Source of the DNA: Coriaria nepalensis
Taxonomy: Eukaryota > Streptophyta > Magnoliopsida > Cucurbitales > Coriariaceae
Length of the DNA: 64,000 nucleotides
Assembly: GCA_027186245.1 (NCBI GenBank)
Contig: CP114487.1
Location: forward strand, 186,001-250,000
Reading direction: 5' to 3'
The notes below the pieces were generated by a model. That model had not been told where the DNA came from. It did not search any database and worked only from the letters and a program-made list of their open reading frames with translations. Below, piece by piece: positions 46,586-57,372 of the stretch. The translations under genes and the position numbers were made by a program. Position 1 is the stretch's first letter; every line of letters begins with the position of its first letter.

Positions 46586-49159
46586 TATATGATGATGGTG
46601 AAGAAGTAACTAGTAGAACTAACAGTAACATACCCCTGTATTTTTGTTTCCAGTGATATAGTCAGAATGTTGATTGTAACTGGTAAGGATGGTCTCATGA
46701 TCTGCCTTGTGTGTGTTATACAGAGATCTGACCATTATGATCAGGTTTACATCTTCATATAAATTCTTTATTCGTAGAGCATCGATTGAGCCTATTCTTT
46801 CATTCATTTATAAACAAAATTTATTTGACTACTAAGGTACTTGTTATAGAGGAGGATCCCCATGATCTCGATCTCTACTTCGATTGAGACTATTTCTTGA
46901 TTTCTTGGTTCTTGTTTTCTATCTGCATTGACAATGTTTTCCACAACTGATTTACAAAACCAACAGTATCTCCCATTTGCTTCACCTGTCGTTGGTCTTA
47001 ATTTCTGACACGTCGTCCTTCTCGATAGTTTTCCTATCATAAGCAATAAATAAGGTTGATGAGTACCGGCTACAGTTTTCCAAAAATAAATTAAAAAAGG
47101 GTTGAATCATGAATGCTTGTTAAATATCGGAGATATTCTTCTAGTTGGCAGATAGTAATGTCAAGTGGAAGCTTTTTGATCACGTCGAAAACCTTATATT
47201 AGAAAAAGTAAGTATTGGTTCAAGATAGAGATCAAGTCAAAGTAGTCAAAATATACGGTCCTTGAATTGATCAACTGATCCAGTCCCCTTTCCTCTTTAA
47301 TTTCGGCGTGATTAAGTGTTGTTGTTTTTCTCTTGATTGTGGAATTCTTGGTCTTGTCTTACTCAATATTAGTCGTGAAAATGAATGGTGTAAGTTTTAC
47401 ACCAGGATTTGAATCTAAAAGCACGTGGAGGACCTTCAAATTGGCTAAGTAACTGTTCATAGTTCGACCCACATTACACGTCCTTATAATAAATTATGTA
47501 TTAGTTCTTTTAGCTTCTACGAGGAAGATGCTTATTATTGCTTTTAAGTTGATGTTACATGTTTTTGTAAGTTTGTGTTATGTCTTTTTTTTTTATCACG
47601 TTCCATGTTTACGTGTTAAAACAAAAATAATTATATATATATATATATATATATATAGAACATGAATTAATAGCAGCTTATTGATCTCGTTTATTCAATT
47701 ATTGACATTATTTATTGATATTAAAATAAATATATTTTATAAAAAAATTATCTTAAGCTCATAAAATTATACTTTAAATCATTGTTATTCTTTATTTTTT
47801 TCAGTGAATCAAACCAAATCTGGGAGACCTATTATAGTTTGACTAATAACTTTGGAATTGGGAGACCTAGTGTTTGACCTAGTCTATTCGCATAACAAAA
47901 GTAAAAAGTCTATCAAAGAGGAGGAGGCTCCAAAGTAAGTATATATTAATGTTAAAAATATAAAATAATATAAATATATAACTAATTTTCATATTTATAT
48001 TTATTAAGACTTTTTAGAATCTAAATTTATTAAGCACGAACCGCTGTCTATTCAAAGGTTTTGACATTTCATATTCGGTATAATGCTATGTCTCAAATCT
48101 GCCTCTCCTATCAACTATCATGTAATTTGTATCTCGTTATCAGTACCCGATCACATTCTTTATTTGGCTAGAAACGCAATTTTCAGTTGTAAAAACAGCT
48201 TGCACATGTTGCATGAATGAACCTTTGCAAGTCTAAGTTGGTAATGAAGATCTAAAGTGAGCTGTTTGGAAGCTGATTATGATCGGCATGTTGAAATGTC
48301 GGCCGTCCTCATTAGGATGTTTGGCTTTCCCTGTCTTACTCCCTAACGACAACAGTCTCCACTCCATGTTTCTTCCACCAGATCATTTAGTTTCTTCTCC
48401 TCATTATTGTAACCTATATAGCCGACATTGTTATCCCCTTCATTAAATAAAAATAAAAATAAAAATAAAAATAATTTATATGTTTGATTTCTAGTAAACT
48501 AATTTATGATTTTGAACCAGGTCTTCCTAACATTTTTCTAATTCCTAATGACCTAATTCTCATACTAGATCTGTTTCCTTGGCATTAAGCAAACTTGTTT
48601 GGACCACGTCAATTGCTTCCAATATCTTTTCGGTCCAAATTTCATCCATTAGTTTTTTCTATTCATGAAGTTTATCCTTGAAAAAAACAAAAACAAAAAC
48701 AAAAACCCTTTTACGTACACCCACCAACTATTTTTATGCTTGTGGAGACGTACGTGGCATACTTTATATACTCAGGTCGACAGGTTGGTCAATGCATGAT
48801 GACGAGTCATAGAACAACATCTAACGTAACGACATAACCATCCAGACCAGCACCAAACGACAACGAGATGTCTTATATCCTCTTTCTTAACGGAGCTCTC
48901 TAAAGTCACTGAGTAAGATATGTGCTTAAGTATGAATTGCACTTGAAGGTCACCGTATTTAATCTGATGATCCGCATGTTTTTCATTTTTTTATTTTTTC
49001 TTTTCACCCCTCTCTTTCTTATGTTTTATTTTCTTTCGTATCCCCCTCTATATTAATACATATTTGAAACTTCATTTTAACTTCTATCAATGAATCCATT
49101 TAAGCTCATAATCTCGTTGGAAATCATGAACTTATTTTTTCTCGAAAACAAACCCAACG
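46586..49159. other. Gene-poor AT-rich interval
   Basis: No gene, RNA or element can be supported. Simple repeats include (TA)n at about 47631-47657 and (AAAAT)n at about 48446-48474. A small duplication of GGGAGACCTA-type sequence lies at about 47822 and 47862. Confidence 0.55.
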
Positions 49160-50010
49160 CATTTTGAAAACCTTCGATGGCTCGAACTAGTAAGAAATAT
49201 GAAATTAACGACACATGAGATGCCGGTCTGAGATGCATAGATCGACATGGGAAGAGTCTTCGACCTTCGATCTTTCAACCTTTCGACTCATATATAATCT
49301 AAGTTACTCTAAAGGTTGAAGGACCCTTCACAAGTCGAAGCCATTCAACTCGTAAAGTAAATCTAAGGGTCGAAAGGCCTCAACCCTTGGAGTTACTCTA
49401 CGAGTCTCGACCTTTAGAGTTACTACACGAGTTGAAGAGCCTCGACTTGTAAAGAGCCATTCGACCTTTAGAGTAACTTATACTACATGTGAGTCAAAAA
49501 GTCGAATAACCCTTCACATGCCGATCTATGTATCTCATAGGGTCGAAGGGCCATTCACAGGTTGGGGCCCTTTGACCCTTGGAGTTACATGTGAGTTATA
49601 TCGACCCTTAAAGTTACTCTACGGATCGTAAGGTCGGTGTATCGAAGGTAGAAGGTAGAAGGTCTTTCACATGTCAGTTTGTGCATCTCAAACCGACATC
49701 TCAACTTGTTAAGGTCCTTTCGACCTTTAGAATAACTTAGATTACATGCGAGTCGAAGGGTCGAAGAGTCATAGGGTCGGTGTATTGAAGGTAGAAGGTA
49801 GAAGGTCTTTCACATGTCAGTTTGTGCATCTCAAACCGACATCTCAACCTGTTAAGGTCATTTCGACCTTTAGAATAACTTAGATTACATGCGAGTCGAA
49901 GGGTCGAAGAGTCGTAGGGTCGGTGTATCGAAGGTAGAAGGTCTTTCACATGTCAGTTTGTGTATCTCAAACCGACATCTCACATGTCGGTAGTTTTATA
50001 TTTCCAATCA
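49160..50010. repeat. GTCGAAGG-rich satellite-like region with a 142-base tandem unit
   Basis: The whole stretch is built from variants of GTCGAAGGGTCGAA and its complement TTCGACCCTTCGAC, more GC-rich than its flanks. From 49632 a longer unit beginning GGTCGGTGTATCGAAGG repeats at about 49774 and 49918 with few differences, ending near 50000 (about 2.5 copies). Both strands carry the core, so strong hairpins are possible. Open frames across it are repeat artefacts. Confidence 0.8.
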
Positions 50011-50779
50011 GTTCGAGCTATCAGAAGTTTTTTAAACGCACTAGGTTTGAGAGAAAATGAGTTTGTAACTTCCAACGAGTTCGTAATTTCGAATGAGTTC
50101 GTTAATAAAAGTTAAAATGAATGTGTATTAATAGAGAAAGAAGTATGAAAGAAATAAAATAAAATAGAAGGAAGAAGGGGGTGGAAAGAAAAATAAATAA
50201 AAAATATGCAGGTTACTTGGTTAAATATAGTAACCTCATATTTTTAAACATAATTTATTTGTAAATGACGTGACTTGTCCAAAAATACTGGATCTTCATA
50301 GACAGTCAGTATTACACGAATTATATAAACGACATACAATTTAAGTACTATTCAAGCTGCCCCTAAATTTAAAAATATGATCTATCTTATTTTAAATTGT
50401 CCCGTAATCATATTTAATGCCAAGCCTGTGAAGGTGATACAGAGAGTAATCGGTGTTGTCATCCCAATCAGTTTATTCGCAACTGTACATAAAATAAAAT
50501 AAATATATTTATTAATTTAATTTAATAACAATAATATAATGAGTAACGAAGAGTAGTGGTGCACGTCAACAAGTATGTGTAAGTTGGCTACTTGGTTTCT
50601 AGATCATGATGCAGTGCAAGCCACACAACAAAGCATCCCGATCGTGGGAATCCACTCCACACACACCTTTCGCCCTCCTTTAACGTGGACCTACAGATTT
50701 TCTCCACTTCAGCAGCCGCCGTGGCCACCCACTTGCTCCTCCCCCCCAACTCTAGCTCTCTTGGTCAGACTTAGTGATC
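50011..50779. other. Intergenic interval, no gene seen
   Basis: AT-rich up to about 50540, then more balanced sequence. An open frame at 50575-50868 has no family similarity and overlaps the poly-A scar. Confidence 0.5.
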
Positions 50780-50857
50780 AACTTGGAACCGAAGCATCAC
50801 TTGTAACTGTTTTAACTTCCCAAGAAAAAAAAAAAAAAAAAAAAACTTGGAACCGAA
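50780..50857 (+). mobile_element. Minimal retroposition scar: target-site duplication flanking a poly-A insert
   Basis: The 14-mer AACTTGGAACCGAA occurs at 50780-50793 and again at 50844-50857. Between the copies lie about 31 bases ending AACTTCCCAAG and a run of about 19 A. A perfect long duplication next to a 3' poly-A tract is the signature of LINE-driven insertion, here of a heavily 5'-truncated or very short RNA. Confidence 0.7.
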
Positions 50858-52050
50858 ATCAATGCTAGCTAGCTCTATGTCCTTAATCCTTATGTCCCCT
50901 AATCCTCTGCGGTACTCGCCCTGCATCGACCAACGGTGTCAAATCAAGTCAACGAAACACTTAGTTAATAGATCAAACGGCTCAACTGCCTACCTAGTAC
51001 GTAGGTACCTGTATATGTTGTGTGAACCTACAGTCAACGTACACCTCAATTTTCTTTTCCAAATTAAATTATTTTAAAATAACTTAGTTATTAATTAAAA
51101 TTAAAAATAAATCAACAAAAAATCGATAAATTAATAAGAATTATAATAAATTTATTTTGATACTTTAATTTATAAATTTTATTTAAATTAATTAAATATA
51201 ATTTAACTTGGTGAATATAGAAATAAAATTCACTATACTTTAATTATAATATTATAAATATCAAATTCAAATAAATCATTATAATTATTTAAAATAATTG
51301 ATTTTCTCATATTTATTATTAAAATTATATAAATCAAGTATAATTTTTGTTAGAGATATTCAAATGCGAGGATTTTTGTAACTATAGAAAGACAATAAAA
51401 AATTTTATAATTTTTATATAGATAATTTCTCTCCAAAATATCATTATAGTAGAAGAAATTGAGCCGCAAATAATAAGTAAAAAAAAAAACAAGATTCATT
51501 TTATTTTTTAAAAATATATTTCAAAACAATAATAATATTAAATAATTTTTTTTATTAAGGTATAAAAAAAATTATGTCAAAATTCTTACCACTTAAAAAA
51601 AATTAAAGATAAAATTTATATTTATATTATTTTTTTTTAAAAAATAACTAATAATTAAGCCATATTTTTTAAGAGAAATCATAATTAAATCATAAAAATT
51701 ATATTTAAAAAAATACTAATTTATATATTATATAAAATATATATATATTTTTAAAAGTAAACTTTAAATCGATAAAAATATTATTTTAATAAATTATTAA
51801 TTTATTAAATATCAATTTATTTATATTGTATAACAAATATTCCCCGAGCAAGAGACAAATATTTACTGATCAAAACCAACGGCTGAGATCAACCCTTCCA
51901 CTTTGATCCAGAAAACTAGCTCCCAAGCCTCAGAATTTAAACCCCTACGTCATTTAATCCCGAGTATCCACTTCTAAATTCCACGTCACCACATAATAAT
52001 AATAATAATAAAGTAACTACAATTTCCAGGTAAGCAGTTAGCACGCGCCC
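50858..52050. other. Very AT-rich interval
   Basis: About 1.2 kb, mostly A/T from 51060 to 51840, with no gene. The last 200 bases hold the MAPKKK promoter. Confidence 0.6.
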
Positions 52051-52065
52051 TATATATATATATAA
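52051..52065 (+). promoter_or_regulatory. TATA box of the MAPKKK gene
   Basis: TATATATATATATAA follows GCACGCGCCC and lies about 70 bases before the start codon at 52135. Its spacing fits a core promoter. Confidence 0.6.
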
Positions 52066-52134
52066 ATGCACTCCTTTGGACCTCAAAAAGGGACTCAGAC
52101 ACACATTCCAGCGGAACAGAGCAGAGCAGAGCAT

Positions 52135-53574
52135 ATGGCAAAACTGAACATTCCTTCTATTTCAGACAAGCTTTCTTGGGTGAGAGGTAAGTGTATCGGC
52201 ATGGGCTCTTTCGGTACTGTAAGTCTCGGAGTCTACAAATCCGACGGTAAAATTTTCGCCGTCAAGTCGGTGGATCGAAACACGTGTCTGCCCAACCAGA
52301 TTGAATCCTTAGAGAACGAGATTAGGATTCTCCAAACACTATCTTCACCGTACGTGGTCGGTTTCCTCCGCGATGATGTCACCTACGAATCCTTGCCCAC
52401 CGCTACCGTCACCTCCTCGTACCGGAACTTGCACATGGAGTACTTGCCCGGTGGCACCGCTGCTGACGTGCCTCTTGGTGCTGATGCGGACGAGATGACG
52501 CTAAGGTCCCGCCTCTGGTGTATAGTCTCGGCGTTGAGGTACGTACACTCGAAGGGCATAGTTCACTGCGACGTGAAGGGGAGAAATATTCTGTTAGATT
52601 CCGACAACCCGAATATCGCTAAGCTCGCGGATTTCGGGTCGGCTAGAGACGTCTCCCCCGATACGGGGAGTAAGTTAATTGATATTGGGCCACGTGGAAG
52701 TCCTCTGTGGATGGCTCCGGAGGTAATCCGACGAGAATCACAAGGCCCTGAATCCGATATTTGGTCTTTGGGCTGCACGATTATCGAGATGGTGACCGGA
52801 AAACCAGCGTGGGAGGATTGCGGCGTTGATACGCTGCGTCGAATCGGTTACTCGGCCACCGAGTTTCCGGAATTTCCGAGTCAGTTATCAGTAACGGGTC
52901 GTGATTTCCTCGAAAAGTGTCTTAAAAGGGACCCGAGTCGGCGATGGAGCTGTGATCAGCTGCTGCAGCATCCATATTTGGCGTTGGAATCACAACGTGC
53001 CTTGACGGAGTTCTTCTACTCATCACCTCGCTGCGTGCTTGACTGGGTTAATTCGGAGTTTGAAGTCGGAGAAGACGATGAAGAAATCGATGATCATCGG
53101 TACTCTGTTTGTGAGAAACAAACGGGTTCTTCCAAGGAGAGGATTGGTAAATTATCCACAAGTTTAGGGGAAAATTGGGAATCTGATGGTTGGATGGCGG
53201 TGAGGTTTCCAGCCGATCAAGAAGATTCGGGAGTGGATGAATTGGCGGGTGGTAACTGCAGCAGTTGTGAAGGGACAAGTACGGAATATTCAGAAAATGA
53301 TGAAAGGGTATATTTGGAATATATAAATGCTTCATCACGAAGCTTAGATTACTTTCCTTGCAATCTCGGGTGGAGCTGTCAGCGTGGATTATTACTACCC
53401 CCACAAGCGTTAAGAGCAATAAGCTATTTTTATATATTAATTTTATATTGTTTTATGAATAAATTATTGAATTTTTCTATTTATACAAATATTTGGGAAA
53501 ATTATTATCATAACCTCTTAACTTTAAATATTCTTCAATTTCGTCCTCAATTTTATTATATTATTGGGAATTGA
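52135..53574 (+). CDS. MAPKKK17/18-type (MEKK-like) protein kinase
   Basis: Single exon, 479 residues from MAKLNIPSISDKLSWVRGK. Start chosen because the family begins just before the kinase domain; the frame extends 23 codons further upstream without similarity. Kinase domain about 15-285: P-loop GMGSFGTV (22-29), ATP lysine K44, LHMEYLPGGTAADV, HCDVKGRNILL with D146, DFGSARDV with D166, GSPLWMAPEVI, SDIWSLGCTIIEM and RDFLEKCLKRDPSRRWSCDQLLQHPYL. This subgroup in Arabidopsis (MAPKKK13-20) is intronless, largely ABA- or stress-induced, and MAPKKK17/18 act through MKK3. The tail is acidic, and from about residue 430 turns into a hydrophobic Ile/Tyr/Asn-rich stretch that looks like translated AT-rich 3' DNA. 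Confidence 0.9.
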   Translation: MAKLNIPSISDKLSWVRGKCIGMGSFGTVSLGVYKSDGKIFAVKSVDRNTCLPNQIESLENEIRILQTLSSPYVVGFLRDDVTYESLPTATVTSSYRNLHMEYLPGGTAADVPLGADADEMTLRSRLWCIVSALRYVHSKGIVHCDVKGRNILLDSDNPNIAKLADFGSARDVSPDTGSKLIDIGPRGSPLWMAPEVIRRESQGPESDIWSLGCTIIEMVTGKPAWEDCGVDTLRRIGYSATEFPEFPSQLSVTGRDFLEKCLKRDPSRRWSCDQLLQHPYLALESQRALTEFFYSSPRCVLDWVNSEFEVGEDDEEIDDHRYSVCEKQTGSSKERIGKLSTSLGENWESDGWMAVRFPADQEDSGVDELAGGNCSSCEGTSTEYSENDERVYLEYINASSRSLDYFPCNLGWSCQRGLLLPPQALRAISYFYILILYCFMNKLLNFSIYTNIWENYYHNLLTLNILQFRPQFYYIIGN

Positions 53575-54485
53575 AGAATAAAAACATGTTGATACCTTAT
53601 CCATATCGATTTGAGGATTATATAATCACGAATTTAGGGAGTTAATTTATATATTATATATATATATATATTTATGATTTTCAAAATCTTTAAATTTTAA
53701 TATATTTTAATTCGATAATAAAAAATAATTTAATTTAATCTATCAAAGTCCATAAAAAATAAAAAAAAAAATAAAAAAAAAATAATAAAGGAATTTAAGG
53801 TACAGCTAAAGTATCTTAAGTGTATTATTTGTACAAGATCCGGAATTTTCCTATCATCTTACCTTCTGCTTCCTTGCAAGCAACACGAAATCTCAAACAC
53901 AACACCAACTGCAACTACTTGATCCTTCTACTATTATCGTATCTTGTCTTAATTTTTAAATATTATCAATCTGTATGTTCTTTGTTTTTTGTTGATTAAT
54001 AAATTAAAGATTAAATTAATAAATCTAAGTTGGTCAAACGACACATATGGGCTTCGGCTAACCCAATGAACTCTATTTTTTTTTTGTAGGAATAAGCTCA
54101 TTTTCAAGTACAACAACATCGATGGACTGACATAAAAAAGCCCAAATATTGACCCAAAACGATAATGGGCTTTGCTTTCTTCACCAATACGAATGTTTCC
54201 CTCTGCAATCGAGATCCGCCAATTCATTCATTTTCGGATTTCCCTCCTAATTTTCAGATGGTTACTGCTTACAGATCTCGCAGGGATCAGAACTAAATAC
54301 ATCGTTCTTCTACATCTTCTCTAGTCACTACCATTGTTTACTAGCATTTGAGCTCGAATTCGGGGATGCAAATGCCCCCATCATCATGAAAGAAACTCTT
54401 CACGGTAATTTTCCTTTCATGTCTCTCCTATCGCTTCATTTCTGTGTTTTCCATATGAGGCTAGCTTCATCACATAGCAACATCA
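53575..54485. other. Intergenic AT-rich interval
   Basis: No gene. It contains TA runs and homopolymer A tracts (about 53760-53785). The last 250 bases are more balanced and precede the clathrin relic without recognisable clathrin sequence. Confidence 0.55.
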
Positions 54486-56445
54486 AAAGTCCAAAGAACC
54501 GAAGATTGATAGCGAATTAATTTATGCGTACGGTAAGATTGATCGACTGGTTGATATCGGGGAGATCATTCTCATGCCGAATGTTGCTAAGCTCCCAAAG
54601 GTTGGCGATCGCTTGTGTGATGAAGCCTTATATGAGGCTGCTAATATCGTATATGCATTAAATTCGGACTCGATTAAGTTGGCAATTACACTGGTGAAGC
54701 TGAATCAATTTCAAGGCACTTTTGGCGCTCTAGAAAAGCCAACAGCTCAAAAACGTTGAAAGAAGTTTGCTTTGCCCGTGTTGATGCCGAGGAATTTCGC
54801 TTGGCTCAGATTTGTGCACTCAGCATAATAATACAGGTACATCTATCTAACAAGTTGATATTCCTATTTCTTCTTATCTGAGAATATACTGTTTGGTCGT
54901 CTGTGATGCTCAACCACTTGATGTGCATTTTCTTTGTATTTGAGAATTGAAAGTTTTATTGTGAATCTTCTGTATTTTCTGGATGTAGGAATATCTGGTT
55001 TCTTCAGATTCCAAAATGTCCACTGTTCTAGATCAGTATGATGTTCTGTTAAATTCTTTCTACTTTTATTTGAAGTCCACTTGATGTCTCTGTTTTATTT
55101 ACTTGTTGATAAGGTTGACGATTTGGAGGAGGTCAATGAATATTACCAGAACGGGCATTGTTTAATGAGCTTATATCTCTCATGGAGAGTGGACTAAGAG
55201 TTAGAGCGAGCACATATGGGAATCTTTACCGAACTGGGAGTTCTTTATGCAAGATACCGCCCTGAGAAACTTATGGAGCATCACTACTCGTCTTAACATT
55301 CCAAAGCTTGTAAGAGCATGCGACGAACAACAGCACTGGACAGAACTAACTTATTTGTATCTATAATACGATGAGTTTGACAATGCTGCAGCCGCCATTA
55401 TGAACCACTCACCAGAAGCATGGTATGCAATTCGAAGATGTGATAGTCAAAACTGCAGAGTGTTGAGATCTACTATAAAGCCTTTGGAAGAACACCCTGA
55501 TGTTATCAATGATCTCCTTAACGTGCTTGCTCTTCGCATCGACCATATACCGATGTGGCTGACATAATGAGAAAGGTTTGTGCGTGTCTCATGGTGTTAT
55601 CATTTGTAGGCGGTCCTTCTTGTTCTTTGTGGACTTGTAAATTGTGTTTATATACTTGTTTTTGGCTCTCAGGTTGGTCATCTTCGTCTTATAAAGCCAC
55701 ATACGATTGCTGTTCAGAGCAATAATGTTTCTGCAGTGAATGAGGCATTGAATGAACTAGGTTTGGAGGGGGAGGATTATGATAGATTTGCATGATAATT
55801 TTGATCAGATGGGCTTATTAGCACAGAAGGTGAGGCTTACACTCTTCTTAATCAGTTACAATTTCAAACCTCTGTCATTTTCGTGTACTTGAAAACTCGT
55901 TGGTGGTTTGTATGTTTAAACAGCCGGAAGAACATGAGCTTTGGAGATGAGGCGAGTGGCTGTCTTATATTTATAAGAAAGCAGGCAGATGGAGGCAGTC
56001 TATTGCGTTGTCTAAGAAAGATAATCATTACAAAGATGCCTGGCCCATGGAGACCTGTTCACAATCATTACAAAGATGCCATGTAGACCTGTACACAAGC
56101 AAGGTCGATGAACTTATAAAGGACAAAATTGAGGTGAAAGCGAAAGAGCAGGAGGAGAAGGAGTTGGTTGCTCAAATGGTATATATAACGCTATAGAGCC
56201 TTTTGCTAAAACTTAATATTTTGTTTAGAAAATATTCAACTCTCCTTTTCAAAAACACTTATTTGTGGTATAACTATACTTGTGTGTATACAATGTGCAG
56301 AACATGTACGCCCCGTTGCTTCCTGCATTGCCTGTACCACCAATGCCCGGGATAGCCACCGCAAATGGGTGGTGGGCTGGTGGTCCAATTAGTATGCATC
56401 CCATGCCGGCCTTTGGTTTGCCACCAAAATCGTCCTTGTTGATCA
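54486..56445 (+). pseudogene. Clathrin heavy chain pseudogene, C-terminal part, introns kept
   Basis: Recognisable in order: [186 protein letters not shown], and the Pro/Gly/Met tail PMPGIATANG. The frame changes many times and stops occur throughout, and a block is missing between about 56080 and 56100. Intron ends survive, for instance GTACATCT at 54838 to GATAAG before VDDLEEV at about 55113, so it arose from genomic DNA and not from mRNA. Clathrin heavy chain forms vesicle coats. In Arabidopsis CHC2 (At3g08530) lies beside RPL41 and PLC2, both families present in this window. Confidence 0.9.
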
Positions 56446-57372
56446 TTCTTCTTTTCAAGTTGGACACGAGTGGTGAATCTATGGCAATGAAAACCAAATT
56501 GGGAAGCGGTAAAATTTCCCAACCCAACTCAAAATCCGGTTCAGTTACATAGTGGAACGACACAATAACAGGAGACAACCGCATCTTCCCCATCTGGACT
56601 TCGGTTTTGTGAATGGGCTTGCAGAGTTTCTCTGGATTTCAGACAGGTAATAGGTGTTAGGACTGATCATTTCAAGCCCTTGGATTGCACAAGCATGGCT
56701 AGCTTGTCCTTGTGACTTGTGTATGGGATTCGCCCGTTCAATCTCTTGTCATTCTTAACTGATATAAAATCCAGTTTGGCTTCACTTTGCAGTTTATTCC
56801 AAATTTCTGATTATAAAATAGGGTTTAGGAACTGATTCTCATGTACTTATGAAACTGTTCCATTATTCAATTCATAACTTTATATATGATTAAGTATGTC
56901 AAAACCATCATATTATATCTTCATACTCTTAGTAACATATAAATCTAACCTGAGATTTTTTTTTTAATTTTTAAGATATAATATTTACGTGATATATTAA
57001 ATTTAATCATATGAATTTTTATAATTATAATAAAATTTAATGTAAAGTTATATTTCTATGCTAATGTTAATATTAATATTTATTTATTTAATTAATTTTA
57101 TTTATTTATTTTGGCCAAAATATTTATACGTTAATTGGATATCATGAATGAAGTACTTGGTAAGAGGCCCATCGAAAAGTGGAGCCTGGCTCATTCACGC
57201 CTATACATTGCCCTTCTGTCCCTTCCATTTTCCTACGCACTCCCCCCATCTACTAATATAAAACCCTTCTCACCCAGTAACCAGCCAGCCAGAGCCTGTT
57301 GCCTGCCTTTCTTCCCTAAACCCCCAATCTCTCTTACTCTCTCATTTTAACGTATCCACGTATTCGTAAGCC
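56446..57372. other. Intergenic interval and RanBP1 promoter
   Basis: No gene. AT-rich to about 57110. The last 150 bases before the RanBP1 start codon are C/T-rich and probably hold its leader. Confidence 0.5.

Noticed and set aside
49737..49949. Open frame in the GTCGAAGG island with an internal protein repeat
   Set aside because: The amino-acid repeat (SIHRPYDSSTLR twice) comes directly from the DNA tandem unit, and there is no gene context.
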